DNA from: Bacteroidia bacterium
GTDB lineage: Bacteria > Bacteroidota > Bacteroidia > Chitinophagales > Saprospiraceae
Direction of reading: 5' to 3'
DNA length: 64,000 nucleotides
Assembly (NCBI GenBank): GCA_030429045.1
Contig: JAUIEA010000002.1
Coordinates: forward strand, 62,001-126,000
The notes below the pieces were generated by a model, which ran no database searches, was not told the DNA's origin, and saw only the letters and a list, made by a program, of their open reading frames with translations. The translations under genes were made by a program, and so were the position numbers. Shown piece by piece: positions 55,268 to 64,000 of the stretch; the first letter of the stretch is position 1, and every line of letters begins with the position of its first letter.

Positions 55268-56044
55268 ATGAATTCACTGCGCATTGCCCTGCTTCAGTCT
55301 TCTCTGTATTGGGAAGACGCTCGCATGAACCGACAGATGTTTGCCTGGAAGATCCGGGACCTGGGCGGAGAGGCAGACCTCATCGTCCTGCCAGAGATGT
55401 TTTCCACCGGGTTTACCATGGAACCCGGCCATGTAGCCGAGGACCCCGGTGGGCCGACAACCACCTGGATGCAGGAACTGGCTCACGAAACCGGGGCGGC
55501 CATTACCGGAAGCCTGGACATCAAGGAAAATGGAGCTTACTTCAATCGGCTCCTCTGGGTAGAGCCAAGCGGACACATACAACACTACAACAAGAGGCAC
55601 CTCTTTGGGATGACCGGAGAAGACAAGGCATATCAGGCGGGAAAAGACCGCCTGATCGTCGAGTGGAAGGGATGGCGGATCTGTCCAATGATCTGCTACG
55701 ATCTCCGCTTCCCGGTGTGGTGTCGCAATGATGACGCCTATGACCTGCTCCTGTTTGTGGCCAACTGGCCGGAACCCAGACGGCAACACTGGCAGCAATT
55801 GCTGCGCTCCCGGGCTATTGAAAACCTCGCCTTTGTCGCCGGGGTCAATCGATTGGGCAAGGATGAAAACGGATTGGTCTATGTGGGCGACACAGCACTG
55901 ATCGACTATCGCGGAGAGACCCTGGTCAGTTCCGCACATGCAGAAACCACGCTCCAGGCCACGATCCAACTGGACGACCTGATCAGCTGGCGGGCGCGGT
56001 TCCCCTTCCTGGACGACCGGGATGCCTTTACCCTGGATCCCTGA
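55268..56044 (+). CDS. Nitrilase-family omega-amidase
   Basis: A 258-residue carbon-nitrogen hydrolase. The catalytic triad is visible: Glu43 in VLPEMFSTGF, Lys109 in HYNKRHLF and Cys143 in ICYDLRFP. The YNKRHLFGMTGED context is that of YafV/Nit2-type omega-amidases, which hydrolyse alpha-ketoglutaramate and similar compounds in metabolite repair. It is a single gene after the rplY terminator. Confidence 0.92.
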   Translation: MNSLRIALLQSSLYWEDARMNRQMFAWKIRDLGGEADLIVLPEMFSTGFTMEPGHVAEDPGGPTTTWMQELAHETGAAITGSLDIKENGAYFNRLLWVEPSGHIQHYNKRHLFGMTGEDKAYQAGKDRLIVEWKGWRICPMICYDLRFPVWCRNDDAYDLLLFVANWPEPRRQHWQQLLRSRAIENLAFVAGVNRLGKDENGLVYVGDTALIDYRGETLVSSAHAETTLQATIQLDDLISWRARFPFLDDRDAFTLDP

Positions 56045-56139
56045 TAACAGGCAATCTCTCTCCTTCACGTTCGTTCTATCTCTCCACAGGAAACCGAATC
56101 AAGGGTCTTGCGTATACCTATAGACAAACGCAACCCTGT

Positions 56140-56688
56140 ATGGCTTTATTCATCCATTTGACCCCTCTTTTTCGCCTGTCCCTCCGTTTGCTTTTTCCCC
56201 TGTTGCTGCTCCTGGCAACGGGATGTCAGGTTGCCCGCTCAGTCCATAGTCCCACCGCCGCAAAAGCCAGGGATGCTGAATGGTCATTGCGGGAAGACAT
56301 CTGCAGGGAAGCGGCCCGACATATCGGTACACGATACAAGTATTCCGGCATGTCACCCGGTACGGGATTCGACTGCTCCGGCCTGACCAGCTACATCCTG
56401 GCCCAGCATAATATCCAGCTGCCCCATCAATCCGGTGCACAAGCCCGGGAGGGTAGTGCCGTCAACGTTTCGCGGCTTCAACCGGGAGACCTGGTGTATT
56501 TTGCCCGGAAAGGGCGGATCTTCCATGTTGCTCTTGTGGATGAGAACGATGCCTCCGGGATCACGGTGATCCACAGTACCACCAGCCGGGGAGTGATCCG
56601 GGAAAACATCAGTCAGTCCAGCTATTGGAAGCCCAAGATTGCCGGCGGACGCGATGTTGTTCGAGCGAATGTCACTGCTTCTCGCTAG
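56140..56688 (+). CDS. NlpC/P60-family lipoprotein hydrolase
   Basis: A 182-residue lipoprotein (lipobox LATGC, Cys29) with an NlpC/P60 cysteine-peptidase domain. The nucleophile is Cys79 in GTGFDCSGLTSY, the His is in RIFHVALVD, and a third polar site is in VIHSTTSRGV. It cleaves peptide cross-links of peptidoglycan at the outer membrane. The N-terminal region before the lipobox is long, so a start further in is possible. adk follows with its own promoter. Confidence 0.92.
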   Translation: MALFIHLTPLFRLSLRLLFPLLLLLATGCQVARSVHSPTAAKARDAEWSLREDICREAARHIGTRYKYSGMSPGTGFDCSGLTSYILAQHNIQLPHQSGAQAREGSAVNVSRLQPGDLVYFARKGRIFHVALVDENDASGITVIHSTTSRGVIRENISQSSYWKPKIAGGRDVVRANVTASR

Positions 56689-56713
56689 CCTCTTTTCCCT
56701 CATCGATTTTCGC

Positions 56714-56721
56714 TACTTTTG
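56714..56721 (+). promoter_or_regulatory. Bacteroidota -7 promoter element for adk-obgE
   Basis: Perfect TACTTTTG (TAnnTTTG), 21 bp upstream of the adk ATG. The -33 region is T-rich (CTCTTTTCCC) without a clean TTG. Confidence 0.6.
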
Positions 56722-56742
56722 CAGCTTCAATAAAGATCACAT

Positions 56743-57321
56743 ATGATCCATTTAATACTATTTGGCCCCCCAGGTTCCGGCAAGGGCACCCAGGCGGCCA
56801 AACTCGTTGAGCATTACGGGCTCACCCATATTTCAACGGGCGACCTGTTCCGATACGAGATGGAAAATAACACCCCGTTAGGAATCAAGGCCAAAGCCTT
56901 TATGGCCGAAGGACAACTTGTCCCGGATGAGATCACCATCGGCATGTTGCGCAATAAGGTCAACAGCGTTAAGGAGACCCGCGGTTTCATTTTCGATGGG
57001 TTCCCCCGGACAGTGGCTCAGGCCGAAGCACTGGACCACCTCCTCGAAGAACGGGATGAAGAGATCACCGGACTGGTAGCCCTGGACGTGCATGAAGAAG
57101 AAATCGTCCAGCGCATCCTGCTCCGGGGTAAAACATCCGGACGCCCTGATGATAATGACGAATCCATTATCCGAAACCGGATCGAAGTCTACAAATCCGA
57201 GACCACCCCGGTATCCGATCATTATCGCAGGATCGGCAAATCGCACACTGTACAAGGCATAGGCTCACTGGATGAAATCTTCCAACGTCTGACCGGGGTG
57301 ATCGACAGTCTGATCGACTGA
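56743..57321 (+). CDS. adk: Adenylate kinase
   Basis: A 192-residue kinase of the short type without the zinc or LID insertion of larger bacterial enzymes. The P-loop [10 protein letters not shown] is at residues 8-17, followed by [28 protein letters not shown] and the short lid [20 protein letters not shown]. It interconverts ATP, ADP and AMP. obgE begins 8 bp after its stop, so they are one operon. Confidence 0.97.
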   Translation: MIHLILFGPPGSGKGTQAAKLVEHYGLTHISTGDLFRYEMENNTPLGIKAKAFMAEGQLVPDEITIGMLRNKVNSVKETRGFIFDGFPRTVAQAEALDHLLEERDEEITGLVALDVHEEEIVQRILLRGKTSGRPDDNDESIIRNRIEVYKSETTPVSDHYRRIGKSHTVQGIGSLDEIFQRLTGVIDSLID

Positions 57322-57329
57322 CCCCTGAT

Positions 57330-58322
57330 ATGGAAAAAAACTTCATCGATTACGTCAAGATTTGCTGCCGCTCCGGAAAGGGCGGAGCAGGATCTGCTCA
57401 TTTCCACCGGGATAAGATCACCTCCATGGGAGGCCCCGACGGAGGTGACGGCGGACAAGGTGGAGCCATCATTCTCAAAGGAAATAAACAGCTCTGGACA
57501 CTCCTTCATCTGAAGTATCGCAAACACGTGATCGCAGAGGACGGACAGAATGGCGGAAGCGCCCGAAAGTCCGGAGCCATGGGCAAGGATGTGATCCTTG
57601 AAGTCCCCCTGGGCACCGTCGCCAAAGATGTAGAAACCGGGGAGGTCCATTTTGAGATCACGGAGGATGGTGAGACCAGGGTGCTGACACCCGGAGGTCG
57701 CGGCGGATTGGGGAATGCCCATTTCGCTACCCCGACCAATCAGGCCCCCCGTTTTTCCCAACCCGGCGAACCGGGGCTGGAAGAATGGAAGATCCTCGAA
57801 TTGAAAGTCCTGGCAGATGTCGGCCTGGTCGGCTTCCCCAATGCAGGCAAATCCACACTGCTGGCTTCCATATCTGCAGCCAAGCCGGAGATCGCTGATT
57901 ATCCGTTTACAACCCTGGTGCCCAATCTCGGGATGGTTCCCTATCGCGATCATCGATCCTTCATCATGGCGGATATTCCAGGGATCATCGAGCACGCACA
58001 CGAAGGAAAAGGACTGGGGCATCGCTTCCTGCGCCACATTGAGCGGAACGCACTCCTCCTCTTTATGATCCCCTGCGATGCGGACAATATTCGCGAACAA
58101 TATGACATCCTGGTCAATGAACTCCAGATGTACAATCCGGAGCTGCTCGATAAACCACGTTTTCTGGCCATCACCAAATGTGACCTGGCCGATGAGGAGC
58201 TCATGGAAATGCTGCGCCCTGAATTGCCAGAAGGCGTAGACTCCCTCTTTATCTCCGCCGTTTCCGGCTTCAATCTCATGCAACTCAAGGATGCCATCTG
58301 GCAGCGAATAGACCAGGAGTAA
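57330..58322 (+). CDS. obgE: GTPase Obg
   Basis: A 330-residue ribosome-assembly GTPase. The N-terminal Gly-rich OBG fold shows [20 protein letters not shown] and [12 protein letters not shown]. The G domain has [11 protein letters not shown] (G1), [12 protein letters not shown] (G2), [16 protein letters not shown] (G3) and TKCDLAD (G4). The variable C-terminal domain of longer Obg proteins is missing, as is common in Bacteroidota. Confidence 0.97.
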   Translation: MEKNFIDYVKICCRSGKGGAGSAHFHRDKITSMGGPDGGDGGQGGAIILKGNKQLWTLLHLKYRKHVIAEDGQNGGSARKSGAMGKDVILEVPLGTVAKDVETGEVHFEITEDGETRVLTPGGRGGLGNAHFATPTNQAPRFSQPGEPGLEEWKILELKVLADVGLVGFPNAGKSTLLASISAAKPEIADYPFTTLVPNLGMVPYRDHRSFIMADIPGIIEHAHEGKGLGHRFLRHIERNALLLFMIPCDADNIREQYDILVNELQMYNPELLDKPRFLAITKCDLADEELMEMLRPELPEGVDSLFISAVSGFNLMQLKDAIWQRIDQE

Positions 58323-58365
58323 AGCCAACTACCGTGAATGGCGATTCCTCCCGCAGACGGCTCTG

Positions 58366-58393
58366 TTGAATACCGTCTATTGCCCTACTTTTG
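58366..58393 (+). promoter_or_regulatory. Bacteroidota promoter of uvrC
   Basis: TTG at 58366-58368, then 17 bp, then TACTTTTG at 58386-58393. The box ends 17 bp before the ATG at 58411. The open frame also starts at the TTG, but the promoter shows that this is not the translation start. Confidence 0.6.
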
Positions 58394-58410
58394 AGGTGAA
58401 CCTGCAGGAT

Positions 58411-60228
58411 ATGACCAACGCCGACTACCAGGCCATGCTTCCCACCCTTCCCGATGAACCGGGGATCTACAAGTACCTCAATGAGGAGGGGACCATCCTG
58501 TATGTGGGCAAAGCCAAGAACCTGAAAAAACGGATCGGATCCTACTTCGGCGAAAAGAAACAACAGTATTACAAGACCCGAGTGATGATCCGCGCCGCCC
58601 AGCGACTGGAGTATACCATTACAGAATCAGAACACGATGCCCTCCTGCTGGAGAACTCCCTCATCAAAAAACACCAACCCCGGTACAATGTCAACCTGAA
58701 GGATGACAAGAGCTATTCCTATATCTGCATCAAGAAGGAACGCTTTCCCCGGGTGTTTTTTACCCGCAGGGTCATCCGCGACGGTTCCACCTACTTTGGC
58801 CCCTACACGTCCAAACACCGGACTGCCATCGTCCTGGACCTGATCAAGAAACTCTTCACTCTTCGGACTTGCAAATACAATCTCTCCCAGGAGAATATCG
58901 ATGCCGGCAAATTCAAAGTCTGCCTGGAGTATCATATCAAAAACTGCCTGGGCCCCTGCGAAAACCTGGAAAATGAAGCCGACTACCTGGACAAGGTCGC
59001 CCAGATCAAAAACATGCTCTCGGGCAACTTTTCAGAGGTCAAACGTCACCTTCAACAGGAATTGAACCAGCATGTGGCCAAGCTGGAATATGAACTGGCC
59101 CACCAGGTGAAGATCAAACTGGATGCCTTCGAAGACTACCAGAGTAAATCCGTAGTGGTCAACCCCTCCATCCGGGATGTAGATGTCTTCTCCATTGCCT
59201 CGGATGACAAACACGCCTATGTCAATTACCTCAAGGTGATCAATGGCGCCATCATCAATACCTATACCCAGGAAATGGTGAAGAACCTGGATGAAGAACC
59301 GGAGGATCTCCTGGTCTATGCCATCCAGCATTTGCGGGATAAATTCAACAGCATCACACCAGATGTGATCGTCCCCTTTCCGATCACCTACCTCGAAGAA
59401 GATGTCCGCATCATTGTCCCCCAACGAGGCGACAAAAAAAAGCTGCTGGATATGTCCTTGAAAAATGTGGACTATTTCCTCTTGCAGAAAAAACAACAGG
59501 CTGCAACAAAGATCAAAAAGGTGACCTCAGCAGAACGCATCCTCACAGCGCTTCGGGATGCCCTCCATATGCAGGAAATGCCCCTGCACCTGGAATGTTT
59601 TGACAATTCGAATATCCAGGGGACCCATCCGGTCTCATCCTGCGTCGTGTTTAAAAATGCCAAGCCGGCAAAATCGGATTACCGCCACTACCATGTCAAA
59701 TCCGTCGTCGGCCCCGATGATTTTGCCAGTATGGAAGAAGTCGTCTATCGCCGGTATAAACGATTGCTGGAGGAGGAATCACCCCTTCCGCAACTGATCG
59801 TCATCGATGGTGGCAAGGGACAACTGAGCGCCGCAGTTCAAAGCTTGAAAAAACTGGACCTGTACGGGAAGATCACCATCGTGGGTATTGCCAAGCGACT
59901 GGAGGAGATCTATTTTCCCGAAGATCCCCTGCCCTTGTATATCAATAAAAAATCAGAAGGGCTGAAACTGATCCAGCAGGCCCGAAATGAGGCCCACCGG
60001 TTTGCCATTACTTTTCATCGCAACCTGCGGTCAAAATCATTCCTCAGATCTGAACTCACCGAGATCCCCGGAGTGGGTGACAAGACGGCCCAAAAACTGC
60101 TGAAACACTTTGGATCCGTGAAAAAACTGATGGCCGCATCACCTGAGCAATGGGCCGAAATTGCCGGCCCGTCTGTGGCAAGACAGATCGAATCCTATAT
60201 CAAGGGAGAGCAAACCGAAGAAGAATAA
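58411..60228 (+). CDS. uvrC: UvrABC system protein C
   Basis: A 605-residue excision nuclease that makes both incisions after UvrB loading. The GIY-YIG domain is at the start (PGIYKYLNEEGTILYVGKAKNLKKRIGSYF). The UvrB-binding UVR region is about 200-240, and the RNase H-like domain holds HLECFDNSNIQGTHPVSSCV and VIDGGKGQLSAA. The helix-hairpin-helix end is LTEIPGVGDKTAQKLLKHFG. The start at 58411 is chosen because the promoter precedes it. It follows obgE by 88 bp. Confidence 0.97.
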   Translation: MTNADYQAMLPTLPDEPGIYKYLNEEGTILYVGKAKNLKKRIGSYFGEKKQQYYKTRVMIRAAQRLEYTITESEHDALLLENSLIKKHQPRYNVNLKDDKSYSYICIKKERFPRVFFTRRVIRDGSTYFGPYTSKHRTAIVLDLIKKLFTLRTCKYNLSQENIDAGKFKVCLEYHIKNCLGPCENLENEADYLDKVAQIKNMLSGNFSEVKRHLQQELNQHVAKLEYELAHQVKIKLDAFEDYQSKSVVVNPSIRDVDVFSIASDDKHAYVNYLKVINGAIINTYTQEMVKNLDEEPEDLLVYAIQHLRDKFNSITPDVIVPFPITYLEEDVRIIVPQRGDKKKLLDMSLKNVDYFLLQKKQQAATKIKKVTSAERILTALRDALHMQEMPLHLECFDNSNIQGTHPVSSCVVFKNAKPAKSDYRHYHVKSVVGPDDFASMEEVVYRRYKRLLEEESPLPQLIVIDGGKGQLSAAVQSLKKLDLYGKITIVGIAKRLEEIYFPEDPLPLYINKKSEGLKLIQQARNEAHRFAITFHRNLRSKSFLRSELTEIPGVGDKTAQKLLKHFGSVKKLMAASPEQWAEIAGPSVARQIESYIKGEQTEEE

Positions 60229-60261
60229 GGTCCATCAGAAGCGCCTCCCATATTCCTCTGT

Positions 60262-60984
60262 TCACGCCGTTTTGGTGTCAATTTCTCTCATGTCCAGTTC
60301 CTTGAACAATCGGCGTTTTGCACGCTCGTACATGTATTGGTCCAGGACATAAAACCGAAGCTCCACCCGGTTCTTTTCCATCACGATATCAATGGGCCGG
60401 GTCACAATAATCCAGGGATTGGCATACATCGCTTCCCTGATCCGGCTGTAGGCCGTATCCATATCCTGATCCTTCACCTCAACGGTCATAGACATGAATT
60501 TGACATCCGGAATACCCTTTTGCTCGATCCGCACAGCCACATTCATCAGGCGATAGGGTAATAACACGCGTTCGCCCCGGGCCGTCACGAGGTGAACTGC
60601 CTGATGCCCGAACTGCGCAACCCGGCCTCTGATCTCTCCAACCACAACATGATCGCCAACCTGAATATCTCCGTTAAACGCATAGGTGATACCCAGAAAA
60701 AAGTTGACCCAGAAATCCCGAAAGGCCACAAAAACCACAGCGACCAGAACTGTCGACACCAGAATATTGTGACGGAGCAGGATGTACAACACAATGACCG
60801 AAAAGATGGACCAAACCGCTATTTCCACCTGATGAAGCAAGTGCTGTACCCGCTCCCCATCAGGCTGCTGCAGTTTGCCGGGCAAAACAAATCGCTTGTA
60901 CAGTCGAAATACAAAATAGATCCCCAGGCCACACAAGAGGCTGATAAACATGACTTGATACGGTAATCCGTGGGTGACACTCAT
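60262..60984 (-). CDS. MscS-family mechanosensitive channel protein
   Basis: A 240-residue protein with three N-terminal helices, the third being the pore-like LVAVVFVAFRDFWVNFFLGI. The beta domain follows with NGDIQVGDHVVVGEIRGRVAQFG, then a C-terminal alpha/beta part (VKFMSMTVEVKDQDMDTAYS). The Gly/Ala pore-packing pattern of E. coli MscS is weak, so gating properties are uncertain. It begins 9 bp after the stop of the large P-loop gene in the same direction, implying one transcript. Confidence 0.88.
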   Translation of the reverse strand: MSVTHGLPYQVMFISLLCGLGIYFVFRLYKRFVLPGKLQQPDGERVQHLLHQVEIAVWSIFSVIVLYILLRHNILVSTVLVAVVFVAFRDFWVNFFLGITYAFNGDIQVGDHVVVGEIRGRVAQFGHQAVHLVTARGERVLLPYRLMNVAVRIEQKGIPDVKFMSMTVEVKDQDMDTAYSRIREAMYANPWIIVTRPIDIVMEKNRVELRFYVLDQYMYERAKRRLFKELDMREIDTKTA

Positions 60985-60993
60985 GGTTCCAGA

Positions 60994-63900
60994 TTAATGA
61001 AAAAAGCTATGTTGTTCCAGCCAATATTCAACCACCGGCCGGACGACAGGATTCAGGATAAAGCCCTGGGAACCCTCCTTCTGAATGACCTGGCTGCGCT
61101 CCAGTTCGTACAGCAATTCATGAATGGCCTCTGTATCGCCCTCAAACAGATGGATGATCTCATCACGGGTCAGATGGCGACTCAGAATCAATTGATAGAT
61201 CATCCATTTCCACCCGGCCCGCCTGACCTGCAGGTCGACCTGGTCTGCTCGTCGGTCAATCGTTATCTCATGATTCGAACAGGTGATGATCGACCGCAAC
61301 CACAACTGCAAGGTGCGCCCTGCATTCCCATGGCTCTTTTCGACGAACTGCCGTAGATACCGGCGAAATGCCAGGGTGTGATACGGATTTTTTTCACCCT
61401 TGTAGACAAGATCCAACCCGCCGATCTGATGCCGTTCCAAAACCATTTGGATCAGGTCATCATCGGACATCGGAGTGAGGATAATGGTATTCGTGATCAC
61501 TCTTCCCAACGGGCGATGCTCGCGCAGGGCCGAAAGCGCAAACAGATTGACATTCAGGATAAAGAAGTGCTTCTTCTGGTATCTTTCAACGACCTGGATC
61601 AAGCGTTGACACGCATCCTCCTTCCGGGTACGATCCCACCATACCTCCAGGTCATTCACCAGAATAACTGAATGTGATGGCAGCTGATCCAGACATTCCT
61701 CTATACTGCCTTTAGCATTCGTGCCGGTATGAATCAGACGCTTCAATTCCTGGAGGGTCCCCTGCCGGCCCGACAGTTCCAAAAGCTCATTGCCTTTCGT
61801 TTTCAGTTGCTGCGCCAGATATCTCGAAAAATGTGTTTTTCCCGATCCGCTCTTGCCTGCGATCAACAACGCACCCCGACTTTTTTCATCCTTCCAGGCA
61901 TCGAAGGCCCTCAGTTCTCGCTGACGCCCGATGTACTCACTTTGCACTGGCAGGTGTTTTCCAAGAAAGAGTTGTTTATAATAAAATGGAAGTTGCGAAA
62001 GAACCTTTTTGGGGGGTAGAAAATCCTGGACAAAATGGAGGCCCCTTTCCAGGTCGGTCTTTTGTTCATACAGGGTGAGAAACTCGGAAACTTCAGATTC
62101 ATGTTGCTTGGCCTGAAAGATCCGGGCCAGATCTTTCACCCCGTTCCGCATAGCGGACCGAATTCGATTGAGCATGACCTGAAGGCCTGCCTTTCGCTTG
62201 GAGATGGTAATAAAGCGATCCCAGTTCTCAGCGTGTTCAACCAGGTATCGGCTATCCAATTCCAGGTGTAGCTCGTAGAAGACGGTGCGAATACCCTCCT
62301 CCAGTTTGGCCACCCTGGACTGGAATTCTTCCAGCTCCATCTGATTGCGCTCCTTCATGGTCTGGAGCAACTTCCTGATTTCCCTCCTGGAAATTTTGGA
62401 TGATTTTTCCTCTGCCAACGTAGACCTCAGGAGAATAACCCGATTGAACTGCTGGTCCTGCAATGCGGCCACCTCCTGCAGATACCGCTCCACCAGACGC
62501 TGTACCGGTTCGAATAGTTTGGTCTCCAGAATAAAATCGAGGATCCTGGGCATGTCCAGCGTGACCGGGGTCATCCCCTCCAGTTGATATTGCTGAAAAT
62601 CTTCGAAGAGCTGGCGGTTGAAGACCACAGAATCGTGATGCAAAAGCGGCTGGAGAGCAGCCGAGATGGTACTGATCTGGGCCATGAACGGATTGATATC
62701 CCATGCAGGACCTTCAGCATGTTTGTAGGCATCGAATACACTCAGGTCAGCATCCTCCACGTGCTCCTCCGGCAATTGTGCCAGATCCTGCCCATGTTGC
62801 CGGATCTGATCGGCCACCCGTAGGTTGACCTCCGTCTGCAATCGGGCAAGCATCAATTCCAGCTGTTGTCCGATCATCAGATTCACCCGGGCAAGGGTCA
62901 GGTTCAATGCACTGGTCGAATGCAGGGCTTCCTGGTTCTCTCCCCATTGCTGTGGAAACTGAGTCAGATACTGCACTTCTGTGCGGACGCGGCGTTTATC
63001 CAGGTTCGAGCGGATCTGCCGCAATTCAAAAACAGGATCTGCGGATTGGCAATTCATCAGCATGTCATTGATCAATTGCCGAACGGCCTTCAGAAGCTCA
63101 TCCTGTACCTGAGCCTTCAATCCCTGGAAATATCCGGCGTGTTCCTGCACGACGTGTATGATCTCGGTCTTGGTCTGGTCAATATGCGCTGCTGCATACC
63201 GATCTGATGCAGAAAATCCCTCCCATTGACACAAATGATAGATCTTCGAAATGACCTCATTCGTTGTCTTTGCCAGGTGGGAATAACAGGCATACCCGAA
63301 ATCCCGATAGACCTTCAACACCATCGGTACCAGGGTGCGCTGGATCTGAAGGTTCCCCAGCTGACGCAGTGGAATGCGAACCTGAAGGCCTTCTGTGGTA
63401 TATCGAACCCGTTTGGGCAGCCCTTTGATCGCCGCATTGAGTTCCTCCAGGTACAACTGATTGTGCTCTGCGTACATCTCCACCAGAATGCGCAGATCTC
63501 CGGTTTGGAGACTTTGCAGGTGCTGCTCAAACTGGCTCAGCTGCTCTTCAAAGAAAGACATGACCTCTTGCACATCTGTGCCAGGAAGATCCCTCCCTTC
63601 CCATTCGCGGATCACCGCCTGGAACAATCCGAGGTATTTATCCTGGATAGGGCCAAACACCTCTTCCGAAAATCGCCTGACAACTGCAGTCAGCTCCTGG
63701 TCCAACTGGATCAGCTGTCCGCGCAAAGCCTGGTCATCGAGTTCGACCACGTCCGGAATGGTCGCTTCAGCTGCATCGATCTGTGTCACCTGCTCCGATT
63801 GCGGTGACAGCAATGCGATCTCATTGAATTGGGTGGATGCCTTGACCAAAAGGGTAGTTCCGATCGTGCTGACCAGGTCATTGGTATTCCCCACAAACGT

Positions 63901-64000
63901 CCCGGCTTCTTCCAATTGGACTTCCGGGATGCCCACCAATACCAGGTCAGTATCCGAAGAATAGATCTTCATTAATTCATAGAGCTCCCGATGTTCCGTG
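60994..64000 (-). CDS. Very large helical P-loop NTPase, N-terminus beyond the window
   Basis: The frame is open from the stop at 60994 to the window edge. An ATG at 63972 would give 992 residues, but codons upstream (reading TEHRELYEL) continue the frame, so the true start is probably outside. Counting from that ATG, residues 1-675 are predicted mainly helical, with coiled-coil-like stretches at about 85-180 and 525-645. A STAND/ORC-like P-loop domain follows: IGRQRELRAFDAW, Walker A GKSGSGKT at 706-713 and Walker B VILVNDLEVWW at 769-779 (Asp774, Glu776). A sensor-like GNAGRTLQLWL and a winged-helix-like C-terminus follow (about 930-990). I do not recognise the family. It is co-transcribed with the MscS gene. 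Confidence 0.8.
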   Translation of the reverse strand, partial: TEHRELYELMKIYSSDTDLVLVGIPEVQLEEAGTFVGNTNDLVSTIGTTLLVKASTQFNEIALLSPQSEQVTQIDAAEATIPDVVELDDQALRGQLIQLDQELTAVVRRFSEEVFGPIQDKYLGLFQAVIREWEGRDLPGTDVQEVMSFFEEQLSQFEQHLQSLQTGDLRILVEMYAEHNQLYLEELNAAIKGLPKRVRYTTEGLQVRIPLRQLGNLQIQRTLVPMVLKVYRDFGYACYSHLAKTTNEVISKIYHLCQWEGFSASDRYAAAHIDQTKTEIIHVVQEHAGYFQGLKAQVQDELLKAVRQLINDMLMNCQSADPVFELRQIRSNLDKRRVRTEVQYLTQFPQQWGENQEALHSTSALNLTLARVNLMIGQQLELMLARLQTEVNLRVADQIRQHGQDLAQLPEEHVEDADLSVFDAYKHAEGPAWDINPFMAQISTISAALQPLLHHDSVVFNRQLFEDFQQYQLEGMTPVTLDMPRILDFILETKLFEPVQRLVERYLQEVAALQDQQFNRVILLRSTLAEEKSSKISRREIRKLLQTMKERNQMELEEFQSRVAKLEEGIRTVFYELHLELDSRYLVEHAENWDRFITISKRKAGLQVMLNRIRSAMRNGVKDLARIFQAKQHESEVSEFLTLYEQKTDLERGLHFVQDFLPPKKVLSQLPFYYKQLFLGKHLPVQSEYIGRQRELRAFDAWKDEKSRGALLIAGKSGSGKTHFSRYLAQQLKTKGNELLELSGRQGTLQELKRLIHTGTNAKGSIEECLDQLPSHSVILVNDLEVWWDRTRKEDACQRLIQVVERYQKKHFFILNVNLFALSALREHRPLGRVITNTIILTPMSDDDLIQMVLERHQIGGLDLVYKGEKNPYHTLAFRRYLRQFVEKSHGNAGRTLQLWLRSIITCSNHEITIDRRADQVDLQVRRAGWKWMIYQLILSRHLTRDEIIHLFEGDTEAIHELLYELERSQVIQKEGSQGFILNPVVRPVVEYWLEQHSFFH

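Noticed and set aside
57222-58328. 368-codon minus-strand open frame opposite obgE
   Set aside because: Antisense shadow of obgE, with no motif and no plausible start region. The same reasoning applies to the long antisense frames over recQ (29012-30076), prs (53399-54397), the HmuY-like gene (42986-44044) and the TonB receptor (44434-45630).

Overview
The window is a piece of chromosome from a Bacteroidota bacterium, most likely in the Saprospiraceae or a near relative. The evidence is threefold. Four large secreted proteins end in a type IX secretion (T9SS) C-terminal sorting domain. Rho carries the long Arg/Asp-rich insertion typical of this phylum. Several genes are preceded by the phylum's -7 promoter element TAnnTTTG. 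No tRNA, rRNA, phage, plasmid, integrase, transposase or CRISPR array was recognised. Most of the window is ordinary core genome with moderately high GC. A block at about 37.0-41.2 kb is visibly richer in A+T.

Layout. 0-5.3 kb: uvrB (cut by the window edge), an alpha/beta hydrolase, an ElaA-type acetyltransferase, an M28-type lipoprotein and a TPR protein. 5.7-12 kb: one T9SS protein, then a leftward tryptophan/kynurenine catabolic cluster: RidA-type deaminase, tryptophan 2,3-dioxygenase, ALDH8-type dehydrogenase, a four-helix-bundle gene and ACMSD. 12.7-17 kb: two multi-spanning GT-C-like proteins and an SH3 lipoprotein. 17-19.8 kb: a LysM peptidoglycan hydrolase, a beta-barrel and a lipoprotein. 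19.9-23.4 kb: an SDR divergent from 3-hydroxyanthranilate dioxygenase, then lpxH, frr and rhomboid. 23.4-27.7 kb: two large arrays of hairpin-forming repeats on either side of one secreted-protein gene. 27.7-36.4 kb: kdsD, recQ, aroQ, rnpA, rpmH, rho, serS and a membrane zinc protease. 36.4-42.8 kb: repeats and the AT-rich block of exported proteins. 42.8-46.1 kb: a HmuY-like/TonB-receptor pair. 46.3-51.6 kb: a large T9SS protein, an aldo/keto reductase between repeats, a flavodoxin-fold oxidoreductase and a small membrane protein. 51.9-60.2 kb: a YfcC transporter, prs, rplY, nitrilase, NlpC/P60, adk, obgE and uvrC. 60.3-64.0 kb: an MscS-family channel downstream of a very large P-loop protein that runs off the window.

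How genes work together. TDO, HAAO, ACMSD, the ALDH and the RidA protein cover tryptophan ring opening and the 2-aminomuconate branch. The formamidase, kynurenine monooxygenase and kynureninase are not in this window. kdsD and lpxH serve LPS synthesis. uvrB, uvrC and recQ serve DNA repair. The HmuY-like protein and its receptor probably take up haem.

The observations most worth a second look are these: intergenic arrays built from strings of perfect hairpins whose copies differ by compensatory base changes; a 68-bp duplicate of the TonB-receptor gene end on the far side of its neighbour; the large helical P-loop protein co-transcribed with an MscS channel; a secreted helical domain that looks like an excised part of an S46 peptidase; and a kynurenine-linked SDR that lacks the usual Tyr-Lys catalytic pair.
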